A stretch of DNA of 64,000 nucleotides from Pseudonocardia nematodicida (lineage in GTDB: Bacteria; Actinomycetota; Actinomycetes; Mycobacteriales; Pseudonocardiaceae): positions 1 to 64,000 of the forward strand of contig NZ_JBEDNQ010000017.1 of assembly GCF_040105385.1 (NCBI RefSeq), in the 5' to 3' direction. The notes under the pieces are model-generated. The model saw only the letters and a program-made list of their open reading frames with translations, ran no database searches and was not told the DNA's origin. Shown here one piece after another: positions 18,668-26,952 of the stretch (its first letter is position 1; every line of letters starts with the position of its first letter). Made by a program: the position numbers and the translations under genes.

Positions 18668-19684
18668 TCAGCCCTGTTTCTGGATCGCCGGTCCGGCGGG
18701 GAACAGCATCGGGCGCGGGATGCCGTGGTCGTCGAAGGCGTCGGTGATGGCGCCGTTGAGCGCGCGCTGCACGGCCCACTGCCGGCCGGGGCTGGTCCGG
18801 ACCGTGATCCGCAGGGTGATCCCCTCCGGCCCGATCTTGTCGACGCCGAGGACCTGCGGTGTCTCCAGCACATCGCCGGCGATGTCGTCGCGGGCGGCCC
18901 GCTCGGCCGCGGTGCGGCCGGCGAGGCTCGTGGCCTCCTCGACGTCGGCGCTGTGCGCGACCGGGAGGTCGATCACCGCGACGGCGTGTCCCTGGCTCAT
19001 GTTCCCGACCCGCAGGATCTCGCCGTTGCGCACGTACCAGACGGTGCCCTGCAGGTCGCGGACCGTGGTGATCCGCAGACCGACGGCCTCGACCGTCCCG
19101 ACGGCCTCGCCGAGGTCGACGATGTCGCCGACGCCGTACTGGTCCTCGAGCAGCATGAACATGCCGGACAGGAAGTCGCGCACGAGGTTCTGCGCGCCGA
19201 AACCGATGGCCAGGCCGAGCACGCCGGCGCCGGCCAGCAGCGGCCCGAGCGGGTACCCGAGCTCGCTCATGATCATCATGACGCTGACCAGCAGGACGAC
19301 CGCCGAGACGATCGAGCGCAGCACCGAGCCGATGGTGCGGGCCCGCTGCATCCGCCGCTGCACCCCGGGCGGGGCGCCGGACCGGTCCGGCGCGTCGTCG
19401 GCGCGCCCGGACCGCCGGACGCGCCCGACCATCGTGGTGAACCGGCCCTCGGTCGCCCCGGCGACCAGCCGGGCGATCCCGCGGTGCGCGAGCCAGCGCA
19501 GCAGCACCGCGAGCACCACGATCACGGTGATCGAGACCGTGCGGTCGACGATGACGTCCGCGGAGCGCGCGAGGAAGTCGCTGTGCGTCCAGTCGTAGAA
19601 GACGGCACACCAGGACCCGGCGTCCTCGGCACAGGCGGGCATCAGCGCGGCGGCGTCGAACGACACCGGCGGATCGATGGGCAC
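18668..19684 (-). CDS. mscS: Small-conductance mechanosensitive ion channel (MscS family)
   Basis: 338 aa. Three predicted helices: ~48-66, ~118-140 and the pore-lining TM3 at ~146-176 with the alternating Gly/Ala pattern AGAGVLGLAIGFGAQNLVRD typical of MscS. The soluble beta domain follows (VGDIVDLGEAVGTVEAVGLR, the most conserved MscS segment) and then an alpha/beta C-terminal domain. A ~50-residue Arg/Asp-rich cytosolic loop lies between TM1 and TM2. It protects cells on sudden loss of osmolarity. The start is GTG 19684 with GAGGAGGA upstream. glbO follows closely. Confidence 0.9.
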   Translation of the reverse strand: MPIDPPVSFDAAALMPACAEDAGSWCAVFYDWTHSDFLARSADVIVDRTVSITVIVVLAVLLRWLAHRGIARLVAGATEGRFTTMVGRVRRSGRADDAPDRSGAPPGVQRRMQRARTIGSVLRSIVSAVVLLVSVMMIMSELGYPLGPLLAGAGVLGLAIGFGAQNLVRDFLSGMFMLLEDQYGVGDIVDLGEAVGTVEAVGLRITTVRDLQGTVWYVRNGEILRVGNMSQGHAVAVIDLPVAHSADVEEATSLAGRTAAERAARDDIAGDVLETPQVLGVDKIGPEGITLRITVRTSPGRQWAVQRALNGAITDAFDDHGIPRPMLFPAGPAIQKQG

Positions 19685-19776
19685 GCGTCCTCCTCGGGCG
19701 CATCGGGGAGTGCCGAACCGGCGCGGGACCGCCCGGGGAACGGGGGTGCCCGGCGTCCTCGGTGGACGAGGCTACG

Positions 19777-20442
19777 TCACCCGTACCGGTGATCGACCGG
19801 GTCCCCGGCGCGGTCGAGGTGTGCCGGCAACCGATGGTGTCCGCCCAGGTCAGGAGCGGGTTCCGGGGAGCCGGTCACGGTCCGGACCGGGACGACGCCG
19901 GCCCAGGCGAGATCGGCGGTGACGTCCGCCTCGTCGTCGGACGGCGGGCCGCTGCGGGTCTTCACCGAGGCCTCGCCGAGGTCCAGCGCGAACACCGCGG
20001 TGGCGGCCAGCTCGCGCCGCGAGGGGCGTCGGGCGTGGTCCCACGCGCCGGGGGTGAGGTGCTCGATGATCGTGCGCAGTCCGTGCAGGTGCCGCTCCGG
20101 GTCGTGGACGCGGTGGGCGACCCCGTGCACGACGGCGCTGCGGTAGTTCATCGAGAAGTGCATGACGGCACGCGCGTGCACGATCCCGTCGAGGTGGGTG
20201 ACGGTCACGCAGCACGGCAGCTCGTCGTCGCGCAGGTAGCGGGCACCGGTCGAGCCGTGCAGGTAGAGGGTCTCGCCGTCGCGGCCGTAGGCGGTGGGCA
20301 GGACGACCGGGGCGCCGTCCCGGACGACGCCGAGGTGGCAGACCCAGCCCTCGTCGAGGACGGCGTGCAGGTCCGCCCGGTCGGTGGCGGCGCGGTCGGG
20401 CTTGCGGCCGAGGGTGCTGCGTTCGGTGGCGGAGAGGTTCAC
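19777..20442 (-). CDS. Pyridoxamine 5'-phosphate oxidase-like flavin-binding protein
   Basis: 221 aa. The split-barrel fold of the PNPOx-like superfamily is recognisable from LDEGWVCHLGVVRDGAPVVLP (about 29-49), the phosphate/FMN loop around GSTGARYL and the NYRSAVVHG strand (99-107). It resembles the Pfam Pyridox_ox_2 group rather than true PdxH, so the cofactor is probably FMN or F420 and the substrate is unknown. It is divergent from a MocR-type regulator with only 66 bp between the starts; this is the standard arrangement of a MocR protein with its target gene. GTG start, no strong ribosome-binding site. Confidence 0.8.
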   Translation of the reverse strand: MNLSATERSTLGRKPDRAATDRADLHAVLDEGWVCHLGVVRDGAPVVLPTAYGRDGETLYLHGSTGARYLRDDELPCCVTVTHLDGIVHARAVMHFSMNYRSAVVHGVAHRVHDPERHLHGLRTIIEHLTPGAWDHARRPSRRELAATAVFALDLGEASVKTRSGPPSDDEADVTADLAWAGVVPVRTVTGSPEPAPDLGGHHRLPAHLDRAGDPVDHRYG

Positions 20443-20463
20443 GCCGATCAGGCTCGCGCGTCG

Positions 20464-20486
20464 AGTGGCATCCTGGAACGGCCACT
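20464..20486. promoter_or_regulatory. Candidate operator between the divergent PNPOx and mocR genes
   Basis: Perfect inverted half-sites AGTGGC (20464-20469) and GCCACT (20481-20486) separated by 11 bp, in the 66-bp divergent intergenic region. Spacing of 17 bp centre to centre would place both on nearly one helical face. It could instead be a copy of a dispersed palindrome common in Pseudonocardiaceae. Confidence 0.45.
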
Positions 20487-20508
20487 ACGGACCGGAACGG
20501 GAGGGCCG

Positions 20509-21945
20509 ATGGACGTGCCGCCGATCGCGCTCGACCGGGCGTCGCGCACCCCGCTGGCGGTGCAGCTCGCGGACGGTCTGCGCGCGTCCGCGGCCTGCGG
20601 GACGCTGCGGCCGGGGGACCGGCTGCCGTCCACCCGCGCGCTGGCGACGGCGCTCGGGCTGAGCCGCACCGTGACGGCCGCCGCCTACGACCAGCTGCTC
20701 GCCGAGGGCTGGGTCGCCGGCCGGGTCGGCTCGGGCACCTATGTGACGTCGGTTCCCGGCCGCGGAACCGCCGAGATACGGAGCAGCGGGAGTTCTCGAT
20801 CTCCGGGGTCCGCTGGGCCGTATCTCGGCGGGGCTCGGCGGAGCGGCGGGGCGGCTCGGGGTGGCGTGCCGGAGGAGCGGTGGGTGCTCGACCCGGGCCG
20901 GCCCTGTGTGGCGGCCCTGGACCGCGCGATGTGGCGGCGCGCCTGGCGCGCCGCCGCCGACCCCGATGCGGACGACCGCCCCCGGCCCGGCGGGCTACCG
21001 GAGTTCCGGGGTGCCGTCGCCGAGCACCTGCTGCGGCACCGCGGGCTGGCCTCGGGCGCCGACGACGTCCTCGCGACCGCCGGGACCTCGGCCGCCGTCG
21101 CCGAGCTGGCCCGGCTGCTGCCGCCCGGCGCGGTCGTCGCGGTCGAGGAGCCCGGCTACCGGCGCGCCGTCAGCGCGCTGCGCGCGGCCGGATGCGTGAT
21201 CGCCCCCGTCCCGGTCGACGACGACGGGCTGGTCGTCGACGCGATCCCGGCCGGCTGCGCGGCCGTCTACACCACGCCGGCGCACCAGTTCCCGACCGCG
21301 GTGCGGATGGCCGCCGCCCGGCGGGTCGCGCTGGTCGAGCGGGCCCGCGCGGAGAACCTGCTCGTCATCGAGGACGACTACGACGGCGAGCTCCGCTACG
21401 ACGTCGCCCCGTTGCCGCTGCTCGCCTCGCTGGCACCCGGGTACGTCGTGCACCTGGGGACCGCGAGCAAGATCGTCAGCCCGACGCTGGGCGCCGGCTG
21501 GGCGGTCGCGCCGGAACCGGTCCGCACGGCGTGGCGGGAGCTGCGGTCGCGGACCGGGACGCGGCCGTCGCCGGCCGGGCAGCGGGTGTTCGCGGCCCTC
21601 GCGGCGCACGGTGACCTGGCCCGGCACCTGCGGCGGCTGCGGCGCGAGCTGAAGGAGCGCCGCGAGCTGGTGCTCGACGCCGTCGCGGCCGCCGGCTGGG
21701 CCGCGCACGGCGACCCGGCCGGGGCGCACCTGGTCGTGCGGGGGTTCGCCGGGGCCGAAGAGGAGATCGTCGCCGCGGCGGCCCGGGCCGGGGTCGGGGT
21801 GCGCGGGCTGGCGGGCTACCACGAGGGCCCGCCGCGGACGTCCGGCGTGGTTCTCGGCTACGCCGCGGGCACCCGGGCGGACCTGACCACCGCCCTCACC
21901 CGCCTCACGAGCCCCACTGGCCCCGCAACCGCCTTCTACTCATGA
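20509..21945 (+). CDS. MocR/PdxR-type transcriptional regulator (GntR wHTH plus aminotransferase domain)
   Basis: 478 aa. Residues 1-~80 are a GntR winged helix (PGDRLPSTRALATALGLSR recognition region, GRVGSGTYV wing). Residues ~120-478 are a fold-type I aminotransferase domain with the PLP lysine at K321 in GTASKIVSPTLGAGW and the DDYDGELRY motif at ~289-297. Such proteins sense PLP or amino-compound aldimines and control vitamin B6 or amino acid genes. The start is ATG 20509 after GGGAGGG. The linker (residues 87-108) is encoded by a 14-bp perfect inverted repeat, see separate entry. The stop codon lies within another palindrome. Probable target: the divergent PNPOx-like gene. Confidence 0.92.
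   Translation: MDVPPIALDRASRTPLAVQLADGLRASAACGTLRPGDRLPSTRALATALGLSRTVTAAAYDQLLAEGWVAGRVGSGTYVTSVPGRGTAEIRSSGSSRSPGSAGPYLGGARRSGGAARGGVPEERWVLDPGRPCVAALDRAMWRRAWRAAADPDADDRPRPGGLPEFRGAVAEHLLRHRGLASGADDVLATAGTSAAVAELARLLPPGAVVAVEEPGYRRAVSALRAAGCVIAPVPVDDDGLVVDAIPAGCAAVYTTPAHQFPTAVRMAAARRVALVERARAENLLVIEDDYDGELRYDVAPLPLLASLAPGYVVHLGTASKIVSPTLGAGWAVAPEPVRTAWRELRSRTGTRPSPAGQRVFAALAAHGDLARHLRRLRRELKERRELVLDAVAAAGWAAHGDPAGAHLVVRGFAGAEEEIVAAAARAGVGVRGLAGYHEGPPRTSGVVLGYAAGTRADLTTALTRLTSPTGPATAFYS
20768..20831. repeat. Palindromic element inside the mocR reading frame
   Basis: Perfect 14-bp arms CCGCCGAGATACGG (20768-20781) and its complement (20818-20831) flank a 36-bp spacer which itself is partly self-complementary. 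The 64-bp element is in frame and supplies the linker between the DNA-binding and aminotransferase domains. Confidence 0.75.
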
Positions 21946-21984
21946 CGCTTTAGCCCGGTCATGCCGGGCTAAAGCGTCATGAGT
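21938..21984. repeat. Perfect 21-bp inverted repeat with 5-nt loop overlapping the mocR stop
   Basis: Arms 21938-21958 and 21964-21984 are exact complements around a TCATG loop; the mocR TGA (21943-21945) lies inside the left arm. No T run. It can fold as a terminator or protect the 3' end, and its comparatively AT-rich core (GCTTTAGC) is unlike the surrounding coding DNA, which suggests a mobile palindrome. Confidence 0.85.
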
Positions 21985-22029
21985 CGGGGCACGGGGCGGG
22001 GGAGCGGAGGTTGCCACGGGGATGGCGCC

Positions 22030-22035
22030 TACCCT
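22030..22035 (+). promoter_or_regulatory. Probable -10 element (TACCCT) of ddl
   Basis: TACCCT lies 8 nt before the ATG at 22044, so the ddl message would be leaderless or nearly so. The intervening GGGGG is also close to a ribosome-binding site. Confidence 0.45.
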
Positions 22036-22043
22036 CGGGGGCC

Positions 22044-23126
22044 ATGAGCTCCGACCGGGTGAGGGTCGCCGTCGTCTTCGGCGGCCGTAGTTCCGAGCAC
22101 GCCATCTCGTGCGTGTCCGCAGGCAGTGTGCTGACCCACCTGGACCCGGAGCGTTTCGAGGTCGTCCCGGTCGGGATCGCGCGGGACGGGGCCTGGGTGC
22201 TCGGCCCCGGCGACCCGCAGCAGCTGGCGATCTCCGGCCGCACGCTGCCCGAGGTCGACGGCTCCTCGGACGCGCTCGTCCTGCCCGGCGAGCCCGGCCG
22301 GGGCCTGGTCCGGCTGGACCGCGGCGCGGCGGGCGAGGCGCTGGGCCGGGTCGACGTCGTCTTCCCGATCCTGCACGGCGCGTTCGGTGAGGACGGCACC
22401 ATCCAGGGCCTGCTGGAGATGGCGGGCGTCCCCTACGTCGGGGCCGGCGTGCTCGCCTCCGCGGTCGGGATGGACAAGGAGTTCGCCAAGAAGCTGCTGC
22501 GTGCCGAGGGGCTGGACGTGGCCGAGGGCGTCGTGCTGCGCCCGGGCACCGACATCGGGTTCGCCGACCGCGACCGGCTCGGGCTGCCGCTGTTCGTCAA
22601 GCCGGCCCGCGCCGGCTCGTCGATGGGCGTGACCCGGGTGACCGACCCCGCCGCGCTGGACGCCGCGATCGCGCACGCCCGCGAGCACGACCCGAAGGTG
22701 CTGGTCGAGGCGGCCGTCCCGGGCCGCGAGGTCGAGTGCGCGGTCCTGGAGTTCCCGGACGGCAGCGTCCGCGCCAGCCTGCCCGCAGAGCTCAGCTACC
22801 ACGGCGAGTTCTACGACTTCGAGTCCAAGTACCTCGACACGTCCGAACTGGACATCCCGGCGAAGCTCGACGACCAGGTCACCGAGTCGGTGCGCGCGCA
22901 GGCGGTCACCGCGTTCCGCGCGCTGGACGTGCAGGGCCTGGCCCGGGTCGACTTCTTCGTCGACGACGCGACGGGCGCGATCACCGTCAACGAGGTCAAC
23001 ACGATGCCCGGTTTCACCCCGACCTCGGCGTTCCCGAAGATGTGGGCGGTCACCGGCCTCGACTACGGCGAGCTGCTGTCCACGATGGTCGAGACCGCGC
23101 TGGCCCGCGGCACCGGCCTGCGCTAG
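22044..23126 (+). CDS. ddl: D-alanine--D-alanine ligase
   Basis: 360 aa. An ATP-grasp ligase that makes D-Ala-D-Ala for peptidoglycan. The N-terminal VAVVFGGRSSEHAIS is the signature of the family; the central domain holds FPILHGAFGEDGTIQG and the KPARAGSSMGV phosphate-loop region, and NEVNTMPGFTPTS (~316-328) supplies metal and substrate ligands. Length matches actinobacterial Ddl. The ATG at 22044 is preferred over one at 22011 because of the TACCCT box just upstream. The DUF3515 gene is convergent, 10 nt away. ddl next to DUF3515 and thiL is conserved in actinobacteria. Confidence 0.96.
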   Translation: MSSDRVRVAVVFGGRSSEHAISCVSAGSVLTHLDPERFEVVPVGIARDGAWVLGPGDPQQLAISGRTLPEVDGSSDALVLPGEPGRGLVRLDRGAAGEALGRVDVVFPILHGAFGEDGTIQGLLEMAGVPYVGAGVLASAVGMDKEFAKKLLRAEGLDVAEGVVLRPGTDIGFADRDRLGLPLFVKPARAGSSMGVTRVTDPAALDAAIAHAREHDPKVLVEAAVPGREVECAVLEFPDGSVRASLPAELSYHGEFYDFESKYLDTSELDIPAKLDDQVTESVRAQAVTAFRALDVQGLARVDFFVDDATGAITVNEVNTMPGFTPTSAFPKMWAVTGLDYGELLSTMVETALARGTGLR

Positions 23127-23136
23127 CGCACAGCGC

Positions 23137-23679
23137 CTACCGCACCTGGACGGGACGGGCCGGCAGCTGCGCCACGACCGCGTCGGAGACGGCCTGCAGC
23201 GGGCCGGGCCCGGTCTCGGCCGGGGCCGTCAGCTCGAGATAGACGTCCCGGTCGACGACGGCGTAGGTGGTGGACAGCGCGCCCTCCGGAGTGGGCAGCG
23301 GCAGCCAGTCCACCCCGTTCACCACGATCAGCGGCGACGACGGGCCCAGCTCCGGCGGCCGTTCGGTGCCGCAGCGCAGCACCACCGGTTCCGGCTCGGC
23401 GGCCCAGGCGCGGGCCCCGGGCGCGGCCGGGTCGAGCTCCCGGGGCTCCAGCGGGGCGGCGTCGCCGGGGAGTTCGGCGGGAAGGGCCGCGACGAGCGCG
23501 TCGCACCCGGCCGAGCCGGCCTGCGGCGCCGGCAGCGGCGCCAGGGTGAGCGGGCCGGTGTCCGGCCCGGCGGTGACCCGGCTGTAGATCCCGAGCCCGG
23601 CGACGACGAGGGCGAGCAGCAGGGGCAGCGCGATCGCCACCGCGACCGGTGGCGACACGCGCCGGACCCCCGCTGCCAC
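23137..23679 (-). CDS. DUF3515 family membrane-anchored protein
   Basis: 180 aa. One N-terminal helix (VAVAIALPLLLALVVAGLGIY, about 12-32) anchors an extracytoplasmic domain with two cysteines (CDALV near 59, LRCGTE near 102) likely to form a disulfide, followed by WLPLP and a C-terminal ARPVQVR end, as in actinobacterial DUF3515 proteins. The function of the family is unknown; its constant position beside ddl hints at cell-wall work. The GTG start lies 8 nt after the stop of the AsnC-like gene, so both are on one message. Confidence 0.88.
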   Translation of the reverse strand: MAAGVRRVSPPVAVAIALPLLLALVVAGLGIYSRVTAGPDTGPLTLAPLPAPQAGSAGCDALVAALPAELPGDAAPLEPRELDPAAPGARAWAAEPEPVVLRCGTERPPELGPSSPLIVVNGVDWLPLPTPEGALSTTYAVVDRDVYLELTAPAETGPGPLQAVSDAVVAQLPARPVQVR

Positions 23680-23687
23680 GCCGGTTC

Positions 23688-23924
23688 TCAGCTCAGCTTG
23701 ACGACGGGGCAGGTCAGCGTGCGGGTGATCCCGTTGACGTTCTGCACCCGCGCCACGACCAGCCGGCCGAGCTCGTCCACGTCGTCCGCCTCGGCGCGCA
23801 CGATGACGTCGTACGGGCCGGTGACGTCCTCCGCGGAGACGACCCCCGGCAGCCCGCCGATCTCCGAGGCGACGGAGGCGGCCTTCCCGACCTCGGTCTG
23901 GACGAGGATGTATGCCTGCACCAC
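23688..23924 (-). CDS. Stand-alone Lrp/AsnC ligand-binding (RAM) domain protein
   Basis: 78 aa, only the effector-binding half of an Lrp/AsnC regulator and no helix-turn-helix. The opening VQAYILVQTEVGKA, the PGVVSAEDVTGPYDVIVR strand pair and VNGITRTLTCPVV are typical of this small actinobacterial family, which probably assembles as dimers of dimers and binds an amino acid or similar ligand. The first of two adjacent GTG codons is used as start, with AAAGGGG upstream. It is divergent from thiL and precedes DUF3515. Confidence 0.88.
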   Translation of the reverse strand: MVQAYILVQTEVGKAASVASEIGGLPGVVSAEDVTGPYDVIVRAEADDVDELGRLVVARVQNVNGITRTLTCPVVKLS

Positions 23925-24009
23925 GGCGTGCCCCTTTCCGGTTCGTGCCGACCTGCCGGATGGTTGGCGGCAGGAATATCGGACGCAGAACTTACCGGAG
24001 GCGGCAGCC

Positions 24010-25011
24010 GTGACCCCATCCCAGATGACGTCCGACAGCGGTGACGAGGCGAGCGTCTCACTCCGGGAGGCGGGCGAGTTCCGGATCATCGACCGGGTCA
24101 CCGCTGGACGGGTGCAGCCGGGCACGACCCTGCTGGGGCCGGGGGACGACGCGGCGGTCGTGGCTGCGGCCGACGGCCGGGTGGTCGGCTGCACCGACGT
24201 CCTCGTCGAGGGCGTGCACTTCCGGCTCGACTGGTCGTCGCCGGAGCAGGTCGGGCGCAAGGCGGCCGCCGCGAACCTGGCCGACATCGCGGCCATGGGG
24301 GCGGTGCCGACGGCGCTGCTGGTCGGGCTCGCCTGCCCGTCGACCACGCCGGCGGCGCGGGCCGAGGCTCTCGCCGACGGGCTGTGGGCCGAGGCGTCCG
24401 CGGTCGGGGCCGGCGTCGTCGGCGGGGACCTGACGTCCGGGCCGGTCGTGGTGCTGTCGGTGACCGCGCTCGGCTCGCTGGAGGGGCGCGCGCCGGTGCT
24501 GCGTTCCGGGGCCCGGCCCGGTGACCGGGTCGCCTGCTGCGGCCGGCTGGGCTGGTCGGCCGCCGGCCTGGCGGTGCTGGGACGCGGGTTCCGCTCGCCG
24601 GTCGCGCTCGTGGACGCGCACCGGGTGCCGGCCCCGCCCTACGGTGAGGGCCCCCGGGCGGCGGATGCCGGCGCCACCTCGATGATCGACGTCTCGGACG
24701 GGCTGCTGGCCGACCTCGGGCACGTCGCGCGGGCCTCGGGGGTGTCGGTGCGGCTGCACTCGCGGGCCTTCACGGTGCCCGACCGGCTGGCCGAGATCGG
24801 CTCGGCGCTGGGCGTCGACCCGATGGACTGGCTGCTCACCGGGGGTGAGGACCACGCGCTCGTCGCCACCTTCCCGGTGGACGGCGAGCTCCCGGCGGGC
24901 TGGACCGAGATCGGGGCCGTCGAGCACCCGGGCGACGACGGACCGGTCGTCACCGTCGACGGTCAGGTCCACGAGGGCGACGCCGGGTGGCTCCACTTCG
25001 CGAAATATTGA
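24010..25011 (+). CDS. thiL: Thiamine-monophosphate kinase
   Basis: 333 aa. An AIRS-family kinase that phosphorylates thiamine monophosphate to the diphosphate cofactor. Motifs: GPGDDAAVV (43-51) and CTDVLVEGVHF supply Mg-binding aspartates, NLADIAAMGA (89-98) and GGDLTSG line the active site, and DVSDGLLADL is the second-domain signature. GTG 24010 is chosen over ATG 24025 because GGAGG sits at 23997-24001 with 8-nt spacing. In many actinobacteria thiL is followed closely by ung/rpmB/DAK2/recG; here those genes are about 33 kb away. Confidence 0.94.
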   Translation: MTPSQMTSDSGDEASVSLREAGEFRIIDRVTAGRVQPGTTLLGPGDDAAVVAAADGRVVGCTDVLVEGVHFRLDWSSPEQVGRKAAAANLADIAAMGAVPTALLVGLACPSTTPAARAEALADGLWAEASAVGAGVVGGDLTSGPVVVLSVTALGSLEGRAPVLRSGARPGDRVACCGRLGWSAAGLAVLGRGFRSPVALVDAHRVPAPPYGEGPRAADAGATSMIDVSDGLLADLGHVARASGVSVRLHSRAFTVPDRLAEIGSALGVDPMDWLLTGGEDHALVATFPVDGELPAGWTEIGAVEHPGDDGPVVTVDGQVHEGDAGWLHFAKY

Positions 25012-25119
25012 TTCCGTTCGGCTCTTGCGATGATCCGGTCCTGCTGACAGGGTCCGGATGTTCGTGCGCCGCCGGGGTTTTCGTCCCGTGGTGCCCGTGT
25101 CTCTCAGAGGAATGTCACC

Positions 25120-26898
25120 GTGGACAACCTGGGCGTTCTCAGCCTGCTCGCACTGACACCGATCCTGGTCGTCGCGATCCTGCTCGTCGGCCTGCGCTGG
25201 CCTGCCAAGTACGCGATGCCGTTGGGATTCGTCGCCGCCGCCCTCGTCGGAGCGCTGGTCTGGGGGATGAACACCACGACCATCCTGGCTGCAACGATCG
25301 AGGGCCTGATCATCGCGATCGGGCTGCTCTACATCATCTTCGGCGCGTTGCTGCTGCTGCAGACCCTGACCCAGAGCGGGGCGCTGGCCACGATCCGGGC
25401 CGGATTCACCAGCATCAGTCCGGACCGCCGGGTGCAGGCGATCATCATCGGCTGGCTGTTCGGGTCCTTCATCGAGGGCGCGTCCGGGTTCGGGACGCCG
25501 GCCGCCGTCGTCGCGCCGCTGCTGCTCGCGCTGGGCTTCCCGGCGCTCGGCGCCGTGCTGGTCGGCATGGTCATCCAGTCCACACCGGTGAGCTTCGGCG
25601 CGGCCGGTACACCGGTTCTGACCGGTGTCGGGCAGGGCCTCGCCGGGTCCGGTGAGGTCGAGGCGCGGACCGCGCTGCTGGGCCTGGACCAGGCCGGTTA
25701 CCTCGCCTCGATCGGTCTCGAGATCGCGGTCCTGCACGCGATCGCCGGCACGCTGATCCCGCTGTTCATGGTGTGCCTGCTGACCCGGTTCTTCGGCGCC
25801 AACCGCAGCTTCGCCGAGGGTCTGGGCGTCGCGCCGTTCGCGATCTACGCCGCGTTCGCGATGACGGTGCCCTACGTGCTCGTCGCGGCGCTGCTCGGAC
25901 CGGAGTTCCCGTCGCTGCTCGGCGGTCTGATCGGGCTCGCGCTGGTGATGTTCACCTCGAGCCGGGGCTTCCTGATGCCGAAGCAGACCTGGGACTTCCC
26001 GCCGCGGGAGAGCTGGCTGGACCGCTGGACGGGCACCATCGAGCCGGACACCTCGGTCGCCGGCGCGCGGATGAGCATCTGGCTGGCCTGGTCGCCCTAC
26101 GTGATCGTCGCGGCGATCCTGGTGCTGACCCGTACCGTCGAACCGGTCAAGGACTTCCTGAGCGGGGTGACCGTCGGCCCGAGCGACATCCTCGGCACCG
26201 GCATCGACGAGACGCTGCAGCCGCTCTACTCGCCGGGCGCGGTGTTCCTGGTGGCCTGCCTGATCACCTACGGACTGCACCGGATGACCGGACGGCAGAT
26301 CGGGACGTCCTGGGCGGTCTCGGCGAAGCAGCTCGCCGGCGCGGCGGTGGCCCTGCTGTTCGCGCTCCCGCTGGTCCGGATCCTGATCAACTCCGGGCCG
26401 GACTTCAACGACACCGGGCTGGCGTCGATGCCGCTCACCCTCGCCGAGGGCGCGGCCACGATCGCGGGGCCGGCCTGGCCGATCCTCGCCCCGTGGATCG
26501 GGGCGCTGGGCGCCTTCGTCGCGGGGTCGAACACGGTGTCCAACCTGACGTTCTCGCTGTTCCAGTTCGCGACCGCGGAGAACATCGGGGTGTCCCCGGA
26601 GACCGTCGTCGCGGTCCAGGCGGTCGGCGGCGCGGCCGGGAACATGATCACCGTGCACAACGTCGTGGCCGCCTCGGCGACGGTAGGCCTGCTCGGCAGG
26701 GAGGGCGACGTCATCCGGATGACGATCATCCCGACGACCTACTACTGCCTGCTGGCCGGCGGGCTCGCCTTCGTGATGATCTACGGCGTCGGGTTCAACC
26801 TCGGCACGTCGCTGCTGGTGCTGCTGCTGGTGGCCCTGGCCGCGGCCGTGGTCGGCATGAAGCGGTCGATGCCGGACGCGACCGCACCGCGCAGCTGA
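25120..26898 (+). CDS. lctP: L-lactate/glycolate permease, LctP family (first copy)
   Basis: 592 aa with about 13-14 predicted membrane helices. Family signatures include GSFIEGASGFGTPAAVVAPL, the VGMVIQSTPVSFGAAGTP segment and, near the C-terminus, AGSNTVSNLTFSLFQF followed by GGAAGNMITVHNVVAA. The family (LldP, GlcA) imports lactate and glycolate with protons. Start GTG 25120 after AGAGGAA. The neighbourhood carries glcDEF and malate synthase G, so glycolate is a likely substrate in addition to lactate. A perfect 18-bp hairpin follows the stop. A second, diverged LctP lies 1.3 kb downstream on the opposite strand. Confidence 0.92.
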   Translation: MDNLGVLSLLALTPILVVAILLVGLRWPAKYAMPLGFVAAALVGALVWGMNTTTILAATIEGLIIAIGLLYIIFGALLLLQTLTQSGALATIRAGFTSISPDRRVQAIIIGWLFGSFIEGASGFGTPAAVVAPLLLALGFPALGAVLVGMVIQSTPVSFGAAGTPVLTGVGQGLAGSGEVEARTALLGLDQAGYLASIGLEIAVLHAIAGTLIPLFMVCLLTRFFGANRSFAEGLGVAPFAIYAAFAMTVPYVLVAALLGPEFPSLLGGLIGLALVMFTSSRGFLMPKQTWDFPPRESWLDRWTGTIEPDTSVAGARMSIWLAWSPYVIVAAILVLTRTVEPVKDFLSGVTVGPSDILGTGIDETLQPLYSPGAVFLVACLITYGLHRMTGRQIGTSWAVSAKQLAGAAVALLFALPLVRILINSGPDFNDTGLASMPLTLAEGAATIAGPAWPILAPWIGALGAFVAGSNTVSNLTFSLFQFATAENIGVSPETVVAVQAVGGAAGNMITVHNVVAASATVGLLGREGDVIRMTIIPTTYYCLLAGGLAFVMIYGVGFNLGTSLLVLLLVALAAAVVGMKRSMPDATAPRS

Positions 26899-26903
26899 AC
26901 GCG

Positions 26904-26943
26904 GACGGCGGGCCGGTCACCGAGGGGTGACCGGCCCGCCGTC
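26904..26943. terminator. Bidirectional hairpin terminator between lctP and the 96-aa gene
   Basis: Perfect 18-bp stem (26904-26921 with 26926-26943), 4-nt loop GAGG, between two convergent genes. No T run on either side, the common actinobacterial form. Confidence 0.75.
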
Positions 26944-26952
26944 GTGCCGGGC

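Noticed and set aside
24058..26658. 866-codon minus-strand frame across thiL and lctP
   Set aside because: Antisense shadow; both plus-strand genes are unambiguous.
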